Positions 26,120-33,976 of a DNA stretch of 64,000 nt are shown piece after piece. The stretch covers positions 124,001 to 188,000 of the forward strand of contig CADAAA010000002.1 in the NCBI GenBank assembly GCA_902785785.1, written 5' to 3'. Source of the stretch: an uncultured Bacteroidia bacterium (GTDB lineage Bacteria; Bacteroidota; Bacteroidia; Bacteroidales; UBA932). Position numbers and translations under genes: made by a program. The first letter of the stretch is position 1, and each line of letters opens with the position of its first letter. Under the pieces are notes generated by a model that had not been told where the DNA came from, ran no database searches, and saw only the letters and a program-made list of their open reading frames with translations.

Positions 26120-26127
26120 TATCTTTG
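26120..26127 (+). promoter_or_regulatory. -7 element of CoA-transferase promoter
   Basis: TATCTTTG is an exact match 35 nt before the ATG at 26163. It lies only 12 bp from the divergent mazG -7 element. Confidence 0.7.
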
Positions 26128-26162
26128 CACTCCCCACAATAACTAATACCGATCATATCGCG

Positions 26163-27464
26163 ATGAAAGAAATCAGATTCGTGTCCGCCGACGAGGCAGT
26201 CAGCCACATCAAGTCCCACTGTCACATCCACCTCAGCAGCGTGGCCAGCGTGCCGCATATCCTTATACAGGCGCTCTGCCGCAGGGCGGATGCCGGCGAG
26301 GTAGAGGACCTGCATTTCCATCATTTCCACACGGAGGGTCTGGCCCCGTATTCCGAGCCGCGCTACGAGGGTATCTTCTTCGAGCAGGGGTTCTTCGTGG
26401 GTCCCAACGTCCGGGCTAACGTCAATGCCGGATATGCCGACTACCTGCCCGTGCATCTGGGCGAAAGCCAGAAGCTTTACCGCGACGGCTTCATCAAGCT
26501 CGGAGCGGCCCTTGTGAACGTCTCCAGGCCTGACGCCAACGGCATGGTTTCCCTCGGTACTTCCGTCGACTGTTCAGTGGCGGCCGTCGAGACTGCGGAG
26601 CTAGTGATCGGTGTAGTCAATCCCAATGTCCCTTATGCCCATGGTGACCTTGTGTCGCTGGACCGTTTCGACTATCTGGTCCAGGATGACACTCCGTTGG
26701 TGACAGCCAATTTCGCGGAGCCCACTCCCACCGAAGTGCTCATCGGCAAGAACTGCGCTGCACTTGTAGATGACGGCGACTGCATCCAGATGGGCATCGG
26801 TGCACTTCCGAACGCCCTTGCCGCCCAGCTCGGCGGGCACAAGAACCTCGGCCTCCATACCGAGATGTTCGCGGACGGCCTCCTCCGCCTGATCAAGTCC
26901 GGCGTCATCAACGGCGCCTGCAAGAAGATCGACACCGGCAAGGTCGTCGCTTCCTTCCTCCTCGGCAGCCAGGAGGTGTATTCGTTCATCGATGACAATC
27001 CCGACGTCCTGATGAAGGATATCGCATATACCAACAATCCCTGGGTAATCGCCCAGAATCCCAACATGAAGGCCATCAACTCCGCCACCGAGGTGGACTT
27101 CACCGGACAAATCAGCGCCGACTCCATCGGTACACGCATCTTCTCCGGCACCGGCGGCCAGCTGGAGTTCGTCAAGGGAGCCACCATGTCCAAGGGTGGT
27201 AAATCCATAACTGCTTTCGCTTCCCGTACCAACAAGGGGAAGAACAAGATCGTAGCGACGCTCAACCCCGGCGCCGGAGTGGTGACTCCGCGCGCTGACG
27301 CGCACTGGATCGTCACCGAGTACGGCGCCGTGGACCTCTACGGCAAGTCCCTCCAGGAGCGCGCCAAGCTGATGATCAGCATCGCGCATCCCGACGACCG
27401 CGAAATGCTCGACCGCGAGGCCTTCGCCCGTTTCGGCCCCCACTGGCACAACTTCAGTATCTAG
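26163..27464 (+). CDS. Acetyl-CoA hydrolase/transferase family CoA-transferase
   Basis: A 433-residue CoA-transferase of the family that includes butyryl-CoA:acetate, propionyl/succinyl-CoA:acetate and 4-hydroxybutyrate CoA-transferases. The fold motifs are clear: QMGIGALPNALAAQL, the catalytic glutamate in LHTEMFADG, SGTGGQLEFVKGA (written here as FSGTGGQLEFVKG) and TPRADAHWIVTEYGAVDL near the end. It would move CoA between short-chain acids in anaerobic fermentation; the exact pair is not determinable. It is a single gene, divergent from mazG, with its own promoter. Confidence 0.9.
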   Translation: MKEIRFVSADEAVSHIKSHCHIHLSSVASVPHILIQALCRRADAGEVEDLHFHHFHTEGLAPYSEPRYEGIFFEQGFFVGPNVRANVNAGYADYLPVHLGESQKLYRDGFIKLGAALVNVSRPDANGMVSLGTSVDCSVAAVETAELVIGVVNPNVPYAHGDLVSLDRFDYLVQDDTPLVTANFAEPTPTEVLIGKNCAALVDDGDCIQMGIGALPNALAAQLGGHKNLGLHTEMFADGLLRLIKSGVINGACKKIDTGKVVASFLLGSQEVYSFIDDNPDVLMKDIAYTNNPWVIAQNPNMKAINSATEVDFTGQISADSIGTRIFSGTGGQLEFVKGATMSKGGKSITAFASRTNKGKNKIVATLNPGAGVVTPRADAHWIVTEYGAVDLYGKSLQERAKLMISIAHPDDREMLDREAFARFGPHWHNFSI

Positions 27465-27516
27465 GCCCCGCATACTTCCCGCATACCCTTTTGCCGTGCA
27501 ATGTAAAACACTGATG

Positions 27517-27587
27517 TTTAAGTGATTACGCATAATCCCTGTCTCGAAATCGTGATAGGGATTATGCGTAATCTGCTGTTACTTAAA
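27517..27587. repeat. Long REP-like palindrome at the 3' end of the transposase gene
   Basis: A perfect 17-bp inverted repeat: GATTACGCATAATCCCT at 27524-27540 and its complement at 27557-27573, with a 16-nt loop. An outer TTTAAGT (27517-27523)/ACTTAAA (27581-27587) stem is separated from it by a 7-nt bulge (27574-27580). Such hairpins are the usual substrates of RAYT-type transposases and might also end transcription. Confidence 0.85.
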
Positions 27588-27602
27588 GAGATACGCTGCA
27601 CG

Positions 27603-28499
27603 CTATAGATGAAGGAAACGCCGTATGTGTTCCGGTGTCGAATGTGGAATAGCGGAAAGGATCCTCATCAGAGGCAGTTTCTCTTCCTTCCCCATTGTGT
27701 TGATTCGTTCCGGCATTATCCTTAGGCGGAGACATTGTTTAAGCATTACTAAATATACTGAATAATTTTCCCACATTTCGTGGATATCATGCTCGGTACC
27801 TGTTGTCGAATCGATGGCTAGGATTGCTGTTTTCCAGTTTCCGAACCGTCTGAGGAAAACAGCTTTGTCGATTGGATTGTAACGACTGACAATATAGTCG
27901 GTAACCGTTAGTTTTTCTTTTGGAGTCAAGTCTTTGAAAATGCACTTCAGCATTGGATAGTTCAGTTGTTTGCCCTGCCTGTGACAGTAGTCGACCATTC
28001 TGGCTGCTTCCCTCATCTTCAGACGGCAACTACTCTTGACCAGTCTATCAGAAAAGGGATGATCGCTTTGAAAAAAAGCCAGAAGATTCCATTTGTATTC
28101 GAGCGCTGTTTTTGTCAGATGTCCGGCAACCGGGTTGTTGACAATATAGATCAGACAGGAAAGAACGCTTTTACGGGAACTCTTTGGGGCATAGCCGGAA
28201 CGCATCATCAGTTTACCTTTCTGAAAGTATTCTTTATTGTATTCTTTTGAGAAAATGCTTTGCAGATCCCTGCAGAATGCTTTGAACACTCTGATATCGG
28301 CTGCCTTGACAAATATGTGGACATGGTTGAACATGATGCACAGAGCTTCGATGCCTATGCCGTACCGTCGTGCAAGGACAGACAGAAGTGTCAGGAAAAA
28401 GATATAGTCCTCAGTCCTGTAAAACAAAACATTTCCCTTCAGCGCTTTGAGATAAAGATGGTGTGCGCTTCCTTCCTTGAAGATTCTATTCTTTTGCAT
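27603..28499 (-). CDS. REP-associated tyrosine transposase (Y1/IS200-like HUH superfamily)
   Basis: A 298-residue single-strand transposase. The HUH metal motif is MFNHVHIFV (His59, His61). The likely nucleophile Tyr118 lies in CLIYIVNNPVAG, matching the RAYT family pattern. Residues about 150-298 are an extension with no domain I recognise. RAYTs are usually single-copy, domesticated relatives of IS200/IS605 transposases that process REP palindromes. Codon use and base composition are markedly AT-richer than surrounding genes, suggesting acquisition. It sits between a CoA-transferase and tcdA, with a long palindrome just past its stop. Confidence 0.88.
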   Translation of the reverse strand: MQKNRIFKEGSAHHLYLKALKGNVLFYRTEDYIFFLTLLSVLARRYGIGIEALCIMFNHVHIFVKAADIRVFKAFCRDLQSIFSKEYNKEYFQKGKLMMRSGYAPKSSRKSVLSCLIYIVNNPVAGHLTKTALEYKWNLLAFFQSDHPFSDRLVKSSCRLKMREAARMVDYCHRQGKQLNYPMLKCIFKDLTPKEKLTVTDYIVSRYNPIDKAVFLRRFGNWKTAILAIDSTTGTEHDIHEMWENYSVYLVMLKQCLRLRIMPERINTMGKEEKLPLMRILSAIPHSTPEHIRRFLHL

Positions 28500-28709
28500 A
28501 GTTTAAGTTAATTATGGCGGCAATGCTACAAAGAACTATCCGTTTACACAAATTGGAAATGGATATGCAGTGCAATAAATTAGTTATCAGTGTTTTATGG
28601 ATATTTCCTGTCTTGTTTTTTGAATAGGAATAGTAAGGAAATGGCTGATACTCATCTCAATACATTGCACGGTGAAAAGAAGAGTGAGACATTCTTCGAG
28701 CTTATTTCG

Positions 28710-28717
28710 TATCTTTG
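28710..28717 (+). promoter_or_regulatory. -7 element of tcdA promoter, almost leaderless
   Basis: TATCTTTG, exact consensus, ends 8 nt before the tcdA ATG. Transcription would begin within a few bases of the start codon. Confidence 0.65.
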
Positions 28718-28725
28718 TCTCCGTT

Positions 28726-29442
28726 ATGGAAAACTGGCAGGAAAGGACTGAGATGCTGCTGGGCGCGGAGGGCGTCCGGAAGCTGCGCGACGCGCATGTC
28801 GCCGTGATTGGCGTCGGCGGCGTCGGCGGCTTCGCGGCTGAGGCGCTCGCGCGCGCCGGTGTCGGCCACCTGCTGGCGCTCGACTCCGACGAAGTCTCCG
28901 TGACCAACCGCAACCGCCAGATCCTCGCACTGTCCTCGAATGTCGGCCGTCCCAAATGCGATGTCTTGAGGGACCGTCTCCTCGACATCAATCCGGATCT
29001 TGACCTTGTCACCATCCCGGAGTACATCACCGAGGAGAATATCGCTTCGCTCCTGGATGGATATGATATTGATTTCCTGGTCGATGCCATAGATACCCTA
29101 AGTCCCAAGATCTGCCTCATCCAATACTGCCTGAAGAGGGGAGTGCCGATGGTGTCGTCGATGGGTGCGGGCGCCAAGCTCGACGCTACGGCTGTGCGCG
29201 TTGCGGACATCGCGCAGACGCGCATGTGTCCGCTGGCGCACATGCTCCGCAAGCGCCTGCACAAGTTCGGTATCTACACCGGCTTCGAAGCCGTTTTTTC
29301 CATTGAGGAGCCCCGCCGCTCTTCCATAGTGCTCGAGGAGAGCCGCAACAAGAAATCCCAGGTGGGCACCGTCTCGTATCTGCCGTCTGTCTTCGGTGCC
29401 GTCTGCGCCCAGGTTGCCATCCGCAGGATTGTGGGAATCTAG
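28726..29442 (+). CDS. tcdA: tRNA threonylcarbamoyladenosine dehydratase
   Basis: A 238-residue E1-like ATP-dependent enzyme that cyclises t6A37 to ct6A in tRNA. From ATG 28726 the protein begins MENWQERTEMLLG. The adenylation Rossmann motif is VIGVGGVGGFAAEALARAGVG, followed by LDSDEVSVTNRNRQ and FLVDAIDTLSPKI. ADIAQTRMCPLAHMLRKRL and QVGTVSYLPSVFG are TcdA-specific. A longer frame from 28672 would begin exactly at the end of the transposon-like repeat and upstream of the promoter, so it is rejected. At 238 residues it is close to E. coli TcdA. Confidence 0.94.
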   Translation: MENWQERTEMLLGAEGVRKLRDAHVAVIGVGGVGGFAAEALARAGVGHLLALDSDEVSVTNRNRQILALSSNVGRPKCDVLRDRLLDINPDLDLVTIPEYITEENIASLLDGYDIDFLVDAIDTLSPKICLIQYCLKRGVPMVSSMGAGAKLDATAVRVADIAQTRMCPLAHMLRKRLHKFGIYTGFEAVFSIEEPRRSSIVLEESRNKKSQVGTVSYLPSVFGAVCAQVAIRRIVGI

Positions 29443-29453
29443 CAGATTTTTAT

Positions 29454-29461
29454 TACCTTTG
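29454..29461 (+). promoter_or_regulatory. -7 element for the gene at 29492
   Basis: TACCTTTG, exact consensus, 30 nt before the ATG and just after the tcdA stop. Confidence 0.65.
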
Positions 29462-29491
29462 CAGACTATTTGTACTTAAACCTGAGCAGAA

Positions 29492-30613
29492 ATGTCCAAA
29501 TACAGTGTAGTGGAAGTTGAGTCCCGCGGAGACTTGATGAAGTTCATCAAGTTCCCGGAACGCTTGTACAAGGATTGCCCGCAGTATGTCCCGGCACTGC
29601 GTTCCGACCAAGTCCATTCGTTGACCAAGGTCTCGACGCTGAGCTACTGCAAGCGCCGCATGTGGATGGTCATGGACGGGAAGAAGGTCGTAGGCCGCAT
29701 CTGCGGCATGATCAACCCCCGCTACAACGAGCGCTATGGCAAGAAGCGCGCGCGTTTCGGCTGGTTCGACACCATCGACGACATCGAGGTCGCGCGCCTG
29801 CTCCTCGGCACCGCCGAGGCATGGGCCAAGTCCGAGGGCATGACCGAGATCCACGGACCGCTCTACTACAATACTTTGGGCAAGCAGGGCATGCTGGTAG
29901 AAGGTTTCGAGAACATCCCACCGTTCAACTGCCTGTACAACTATCCTTACTACAATGACTTCGTTACCAGGCTTGGATACACGAAGGAGTGCGACTGGGT
30001 GCAGTACGACGTGGACGCCGCCCACGGCATTCCCGAGAAGACGGAGCGTGTGGCGAACCTCGTGATGCAGCGCTACAACCTCCACAAGGGTAGTATGGAC
30101 AAGCTCAAGAAGGATCCTGAGATGGTCAGGTATTTCTTCAAGGTTTACAATGACAGCTTCGCCTCGCAGGTGTACAACTTCATCCCGCTGACCGACGAGG
30201 AGATCGAGGAGGAGGCCAAGAGCACCCTGGGATTCGTCTCCGACGAGACCAGCACCGTACTGTTGGACGAGAATGACAAGCTGGTGGCTTTCGGCATCTC
30301 GTTCCCGTCCATTTCGAAGGCTTTGCAGAAGGCAAAGGGCCGCCTGTTCCCCTTCGGATGGATACATCTGCTCCGTGCCCTTCACTGTCACGACACCTGG
30401 GACCTGATGATCAACGGAGCGGTGCCGGAGTGGCAGAACAGGGGAGTTTCGGCCGTGTACTACCGCGACGTCTCCGTCAAGGCCACCAGGCTGGGCGTCA
30501 AGCACGCCATCACCAACCCCCAGATCGAGACCAACAGCGCGGTCAACATCTGGAGCAGCTACGACAGCAAGCCTTTTATGCGCCGCCGATGCTACATAAA
30601 GAACATAGATTAA
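29492..30613 (+). CDS. Conserved Bacteroidota protein, possibly N-acyltransferase-like
   Basis: A 373-residue soluble protein without signal peptide or membrane segments. I recognise it as a widespread Bacteroidota hypothetical sometimes labelled GNAT-like. The N-terminal part (KKVVGRICGMINPRYNE, then GWFDTIDDIEVARLLLGTAEAWAKS) resembles a GNAT beta4-alpha3 region. The C-terminal half ends WSSYDSKPFMRRRCYIKN. No active site can be assigned. It has its own promoter and lies 12 nt before prfA, so the two may be co-transcribed. Function unknown. Confidence 0.75.
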   Translation: MSKYSVVEVESRGDLMKFIKFPERLYKDCPQYVPALRSDQVHSLTKVSTLSYCKRRMWMVMDGKKVVGRICGMINPRYNERYGKKRARFGWFDTIDDIEVARLLLGTAEAWAKSEGMTEIHGPLYYNTLGKQGMLVEGFENIPPFNCLYNYPYYNDFVTRLGYTKECDWVQYDVDAAHGIPEKTERVANLVMQRYNLHKGSMDKLKKDPEMVRYFFKVYNDSFASQVYNFIPLTDEEIEEEAKSTLGFVSDETSTVLLDENDKLVAFGISFPSISKALQKAKGRLFPFGWIHLLRALHCHDTWDLMINGAVPEWQNRGVSAVYYRDVSVKATRLGVKHAITNPQIETNSAVNIWSSYDSKPFMRRRCYIKNID

Positions 30614-30625
30614 TACACCATAGTT

Positions 30626-31714
30626 ATGGCAGAGAATACATTGCTTGAGAAAGTCCTGTCGCTCCAGGACAAATACCAGTCCCTGCAGGACCAGCTCGCC
30701 AGTCCGGACGTGATGTCGGACATGAAGCGCTATGTCCAGCTGAACAAGGACTACAAGCAGCTGGAGCCCATCATCAAGGCCGGCCTCGAGTACAAGATGA
30801 TGCTCGACGAACTCGCTTCGGCCAAGGACATCCTCATGAACGAGAAGGATGACGACCTCCGCGAGATGGCCCGCGACGAGATCAACGACATCGAGCCCAA
30901 ACTTCCCGAAATGGAGCAGAATATCAAGCTCCTTCTCATCCCGGCCGACCCTGACGACTCCAAGAACGCCATGGTCGAGATCCGCGGCGGCACCGGCGGC
31001 GACGAGGCCGCCATCTTCGCCGGCGATCTCTTCCGCATGTACTCCAAGTTCGCCGAGTCCCGCGGCTGGAAGCTCGAGGTCACCGACCAGGCTCCCGGTA
31101 CATCCGGCGGCTTCAAGCAGATAGTGTTCAAGCTTTCGGGCAATGACGGCGTCTACGGCGTCATGAAATACGAGTCCGGAGTGCACCGCGTGCAGCGCGT
31201 GCCCCAGACCGAGACTCAGGGCCGTATCCAGACTTCCGCAGCATCGGTTGCGGTTTTCCCTGAAGCGGGTGAGTTCGACATCGAGCTCGATCCCAACGAC
31301 ATCCGCAAGGACCTCTTCTGCTCGTCCGGCCCCGGCGGCCAGGGCGTGAACACGACCTATTCCGCCGTGCGCCTCACCCACATCCCTTCGGGTATCGTGG
31401 TCCAGTGCCAGGAAGAGCGTTCGCAGCTCAAGAACCTTGACCGCGCCATGGAGGAGCTCCGTACCCGTCTGTACAACATGGAGCACCAGAAGTATCTTGA
31501 CGGCATAGCTGCAAAGCGCAAGACCATGGTCTCCACCGGCGACCGCTCCGCCAAGATCCGTACGTACAACTACCCTCAGGGCCGCGTCACCGACCACCGC
31601 ATCAACTGGAGCATGTACAATCTCCCCGTCTTCATGGACGGCGACATCCAGGAATGCATCGACGCCCTTCAGGTCGCCGAGAACGCCGAGCGTCTCAAGG
31701 AAGCCGGCGATTAG
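30626..31714 (+). CDS. prfA: Peptide chain release factor 1
   Basis: A 362-residue class I release factor for UAA and UAG stop codons. The catalytic GGQ loop is [11 protein letters not shown] (about residues 233-243). The codon-recognition tripeptide is the PxT type (VPQTETQGR, here PQT), which marks RF1 rather than RF2 (SPF). Length and the C-terminal [12 protein letters not shown] segment are standard. It follows the unknown gene at 29492 by 12 nt and is convergent with the LytTR gene. Confidence 0.97.
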   Translation: MAENTLLEKVLSLQDKYQSLQDQLASPDVMSDMKRYVQLNKDYKQLEPIIKAGLEYKMMLDELASAKDILMNEKDDDLREMARDEINDIEPKLPEMEQNIKLLLIPADPDDSKNAMVEIRGGTGGDEAAIFAGDLFRMYSKFAESRGWKLEVTDQAPGTSGGFKQIVFKLSGNDGVYGVMKYESGVHRVQRVPQTETQGRIQTSAASVAVFPEAGEFDIELDPNDIRKDLFCSSGPGGQGVNTTYSAVRLTHIPSGIVVQCQEERSQLKNLDRAMEELRTRLYNMEHQKYLDGIAAKRKTMVSTGDRSAKIRTYNYPQGRVTDHRINWSMYNLPVFMDGDIQECIDALQVAENAERLKEAGD

Positions 31715-31729
31715 TCAAGAGCAGAGTTA

Positions 31730-32629
31730 TTATTCTCCCCGATAGGTGGAATTGAAACGTGCGAGGACATTCTCCTCGTACGTTTTTGTTACGGGGAGGG
31801 GTGGTATGGCGTCGTTGTCGAGCTCGAGGATGTAGTTGTCCCGGAGTTTGCGCAGGACGCGCACATGCTCCATGTTTACGACGTACTTGCGGTTGCAGCG
31901 GATGAGCTCACTGTCCGCGAAGCTCTCCTCGATGGTCTTGAGCCGGCAGCGGAGCATGTACTGCTTCATGTCGCCCAGATTGTCGGTATACCAGACCTTG
32001 ACGTAGTTGTCGTCGGATTCGATGTAGTAGAGGTTCGAGGACGTCACCGACAGGCGTAGCGCGCCGGAGCTGTCGAAGAGGGTGATCTTCTTCTCCTCGC
32101 GGGGAGGAAGGACCTCGTCCGTTACGACGGTGCTGTAGTTGAGCACGCGGATGGTGTTGTCCTTGTCGATGATGGCGAAATACATCCCGCATATGACGTA
32201 GGGAACGGCCAGGGTCATGATGCAGTAGATGAACGACCTGAAGAACACGAGATACCAGGTTTCACCTCCGTTGTCAATGATGCCGAGGGAGTTGCCCTTG
32301 ATGGTGAAGATGGTGTAAAGGGTGCAGATCGCGAGTATCTCGACGAGGTTCCAGAGTATGTATCCGATGAATGTCGGGCGTTCCGGACGCTTGCGGTAAG
32401 TGATGAACAGCACGCGCTTGCTGACTATCACCAGGGTGAGTGCAAGAAGGTAGAAAAGCACGGTGAAACCGAAGGCTTCGGTAGCCCGCAGCTCGAACCA
32501 GGCGTTGTGCGAGAAGGGGATGCTGAACATAAGGAAGAACAGCGAGAAGAAGGCGGTGAATGTCACCGTCGCAACCAGCTGGTATTGCCCCAGGAGATAC
32601 CCCGGTATCCTTTCCTTCAGCGTGAACAT
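31730..32629 (-). CDS. Membrane-embedded LytTR transcriptional regulator
   Basis: A 299-residue protein with four predicted transmembrane helices (within residues about 15-165), then a LytTR DNA-binding domain (about 195-295). The domain shows [44 protein letters not shown] and [11 protein letters not shown], all standard LytTR features. It lacks a receiver domain, so a signal must arrive through the membrane part or an unlinked partner. No sensor kinase is adjacent. Its -7 element (TATCTTTG on the minus strand, 32635-32642) is only 5 nt from the ATG, implying a leaderless mRNA. Confidence 0.9.
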   Translation of the reverse strand: MFTLKERIPGYLLGQYQLVATVTFTAFFSLFFLMFSIPFSHNAWFELRATEAFGFTVLFYLLALTLVIVSKRVLFITYRKRPERPTFIGYILWNLVEILAICTLYTIFTIKGNSLGIIDNGGETWYLVFFRSFIYCIMTLAVPYVICGMYFAIIDKDNTIRVLNYSTVVTDEVLPPREEKKITLFDSSGALRLSVTSSNLYYIESDDNYVKVWYTDNLGDMKQYMLRCRLKTIEESFADSELIRCNRKYVVNMEHVRVLRKLRDNYILELDNDAIPPLPVTKTYEENVLARFNSTYRGE

Positions 32630-32634
32630 ATCTG

Positions 32635-32642
32635 CAAAGATA
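32635..32642 (-). promoter_or_regulatory. -7 element of LytTR gene, predicted leaderless
   Basis: Reads TATCTTTG on the minus strand, followed by only 5 nt before the ATG at 32629. Confidence 0.65.
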
Positions 32643-32654
32643 AGTAAAAATTGC

Positions 32655-32662
32655 TATATTTG
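32655..32662 (+). promoter_or_regulatory. -7 element of fabF promoter
   Basis: TATATTTG, exact consensus, 25 nt before the fabF ATG. It lies 12 bp from the divergent LytTR element. Confidence 0.7.
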
Positions 32663-32687
32663 CGGACTCGAAAGTATATATGATTCT

Positions 32688-33941
32688 ATGGAGAAACGCG
32701 TTGTCATCACCGGACTCGGTGTCATATCCTCCGTCGGAAACGATATCCAGACTTTCTGGAACAACCTGTTGAACGGCGTCTGCGGTATTCAGACCATCAC
32801 GGACTTTCCCACCGACGGCCTTCCGGTCAAGATAGGCGGCAGGGTCAAGGATTTCGACCCGGACCGCTACGGAATAGATAAAGCCTTTATGCGCAAGCAG
32901 GACTGGTTCACCATCTACGGAGTGGCTGCCGCCGCCCAGGCGATGGAGGATTCGGGCCTGGTTCCCGAAGGCGATGGCAGCAACATCGACCCTTTCCGTC
33001 TGGGGGTTTACGTAGGCTCCGGTATCGGAGGGTTCAACGTCATCATCCGTGAGACGGAGAAGTTCCTGCAGGATCCTTCCGGCCAGTGGATATCCCCGCT
33101 GTTCGTCCCTACGATGATCTCCAACATAGCAGCCGGCAACATCGCCATCAGGCAGCAGGCCAAGGGGCCCTGCATCAATGTAGTGACCGCATGCGCCACC
33201 TCCACCAACACTATCGGCGAGGCGTTCAGGGCCATCAGGCACGGCTATGCCGATGCCATCATCGCAGGAGGTACGGACCAGTGCACGATACCTATCGGAC
33301 TGGCCGCCTTCGCCAATGCCAAAGCCCTCACCAAGGCCGAGGACCCCAACTATGCGTCTCTTCCTTTCAATGCCAACAGGGGCGGTTTCGTGATGGCGGA
33401 CGGCGCCGCTACGCTCATCCTCGAAGAGTATGAGCACGCGGTCGCGCGCGGAGCGAAGATTTATGCCGAGATGGTAGGCTACGGCAGTACCTGCGACGCC
33501 TACCACATGACGGCACCGCGTCCGGACGGAACCACTCAGGCCGAGTGTATCTCGCTCGCGATCCGCGAGTCCGGATTCAATCCTGACAAGGATGTCGTCT
33601 ACATCAACGCCCACGGCACCGGCACCAAACTCAACGACGTCGCCGAGACCAGCGCCTGCAAGATCGCTTTCGGAGATTATGCATACAAGTGCCACATCAG
33701 CTCGACGAAGTCGATGCACGGCCATATGTTCGGCGCTACCGGCGCAGCCGAAGCCATCGCCACTATCCTTGCTCTCAGGGACGGCATCGTGCCCCCGACC
33801 ATCAATCTCGACTGCCCCGATCCGGAATGTGACCTCGACTACACGCCCAACAAGGCTGTCAAGGCGGACCTCACATTGGGATTCTCCAATTCCTTCGGCT
33901 TCGGCGGGCATAATGCCTGCATAGCCTTCCGGAAGTTCTGA
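32688..33941 (+). CDS. fabF: 3-oxoacyl-ACP synthase II
   Basis: A 417-residue condensing enzyme that extends acyl-ACP with malonyl-ACP in fatty-acid synthesis. It begins MEKRVVITGLGVISSVGND at ATG 32688; the longer frame from 32463 crosses the promoter and is discarded. The catalytic triad is visible: Cys in VTACATSTN (about residue 164), His in INAHGTGTKLND and His in KSMHGHMFGATGA. The C-terminal SNSFGFGGHNA is also classic. It stands without acpP or other fab genes, so it may be a second FabF copy rather than the one in the main fatty-acid cluster. Confidence 0.95.
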   Translation: MEKRVVITGLGVISSVGNDIQTFWNNLLNGVCGIQTITDFPTDGLPVKIGGRVKDFDPDRYGIDKAFMRKQDWFTIYGVAAAAQAMEDSGLVPEGDGSNIDPFRLGVYVGSGIGGFNVIIRETEKFLQDPSGQWISPLFVPTMISNIAAGNIAIRQQAKGPCINVVTACATSTNTIGEAFRAIRHGYADAIIAGGTDQCTIPIGLAAFANAKALTKAEDPNYASLPFNANRGGFVMADGAATLILEEYEHAVARGAKIYAEMVGYGSTCDAYHMTAPRPDGTTQAECISLAIRESGFNPDKDVVYINAHGTGTKLNDVAETSACKIAFGDYAYKCHISSTKSMHGHMFGATGAAEAIATILALRDGIVPPTINLDCPDPECDLDYTPNKAVKADLTLGFSNSFGFGGHNACIAFRKF

Positions 33942-33949
33942 TAAAAACG

Positions 33950-33957
33950 TATATTTG
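33950..33957 (+). promoter_or_regulatory. -7 element for the gene at 33977
   Basis: TATATTTG, exact consensus, begins 8 nt after the fabF stop and ends 19 nt before the ATG. Confidence 0.7.
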
Positions 33958-33976
33958 TGGTCAAACTGCATTGACC

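Larger units (their letters stand above)
27494..28672. mobile_element. REP-associated tyrosine transposase (RAYT) element with inverted ends
   Basis: CCGTGCAATGT (27494-27504) and its exact reverse complement ACATTGCACGG (28662-28672) bound a segment holding a Y1-type transposase and a long palindrome. A second shared pair, AAAACACTGAT (27505-27515) and ATCAGTGTTTT (28586-28596), is inverted in the same sense. The interior is visibly AT-richer than its neighbours. These repeats are read directly. That they are the element's ends is inference. Confidence 0.6.

Noticed and set aside
29453..31597. A 714-codon minus-strand frame opposite prfA and the unknown gene at 29492
   Set aside because: Antisense shadow; RF1 on the other strand is unambiguous.
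32274..33971. A 565-codon minus-strand frame opposite fabF that also overlaps the LytTR region
   Set aside because: It crosses the mapped promoters and the LytTR frame and has no recognisable domain.
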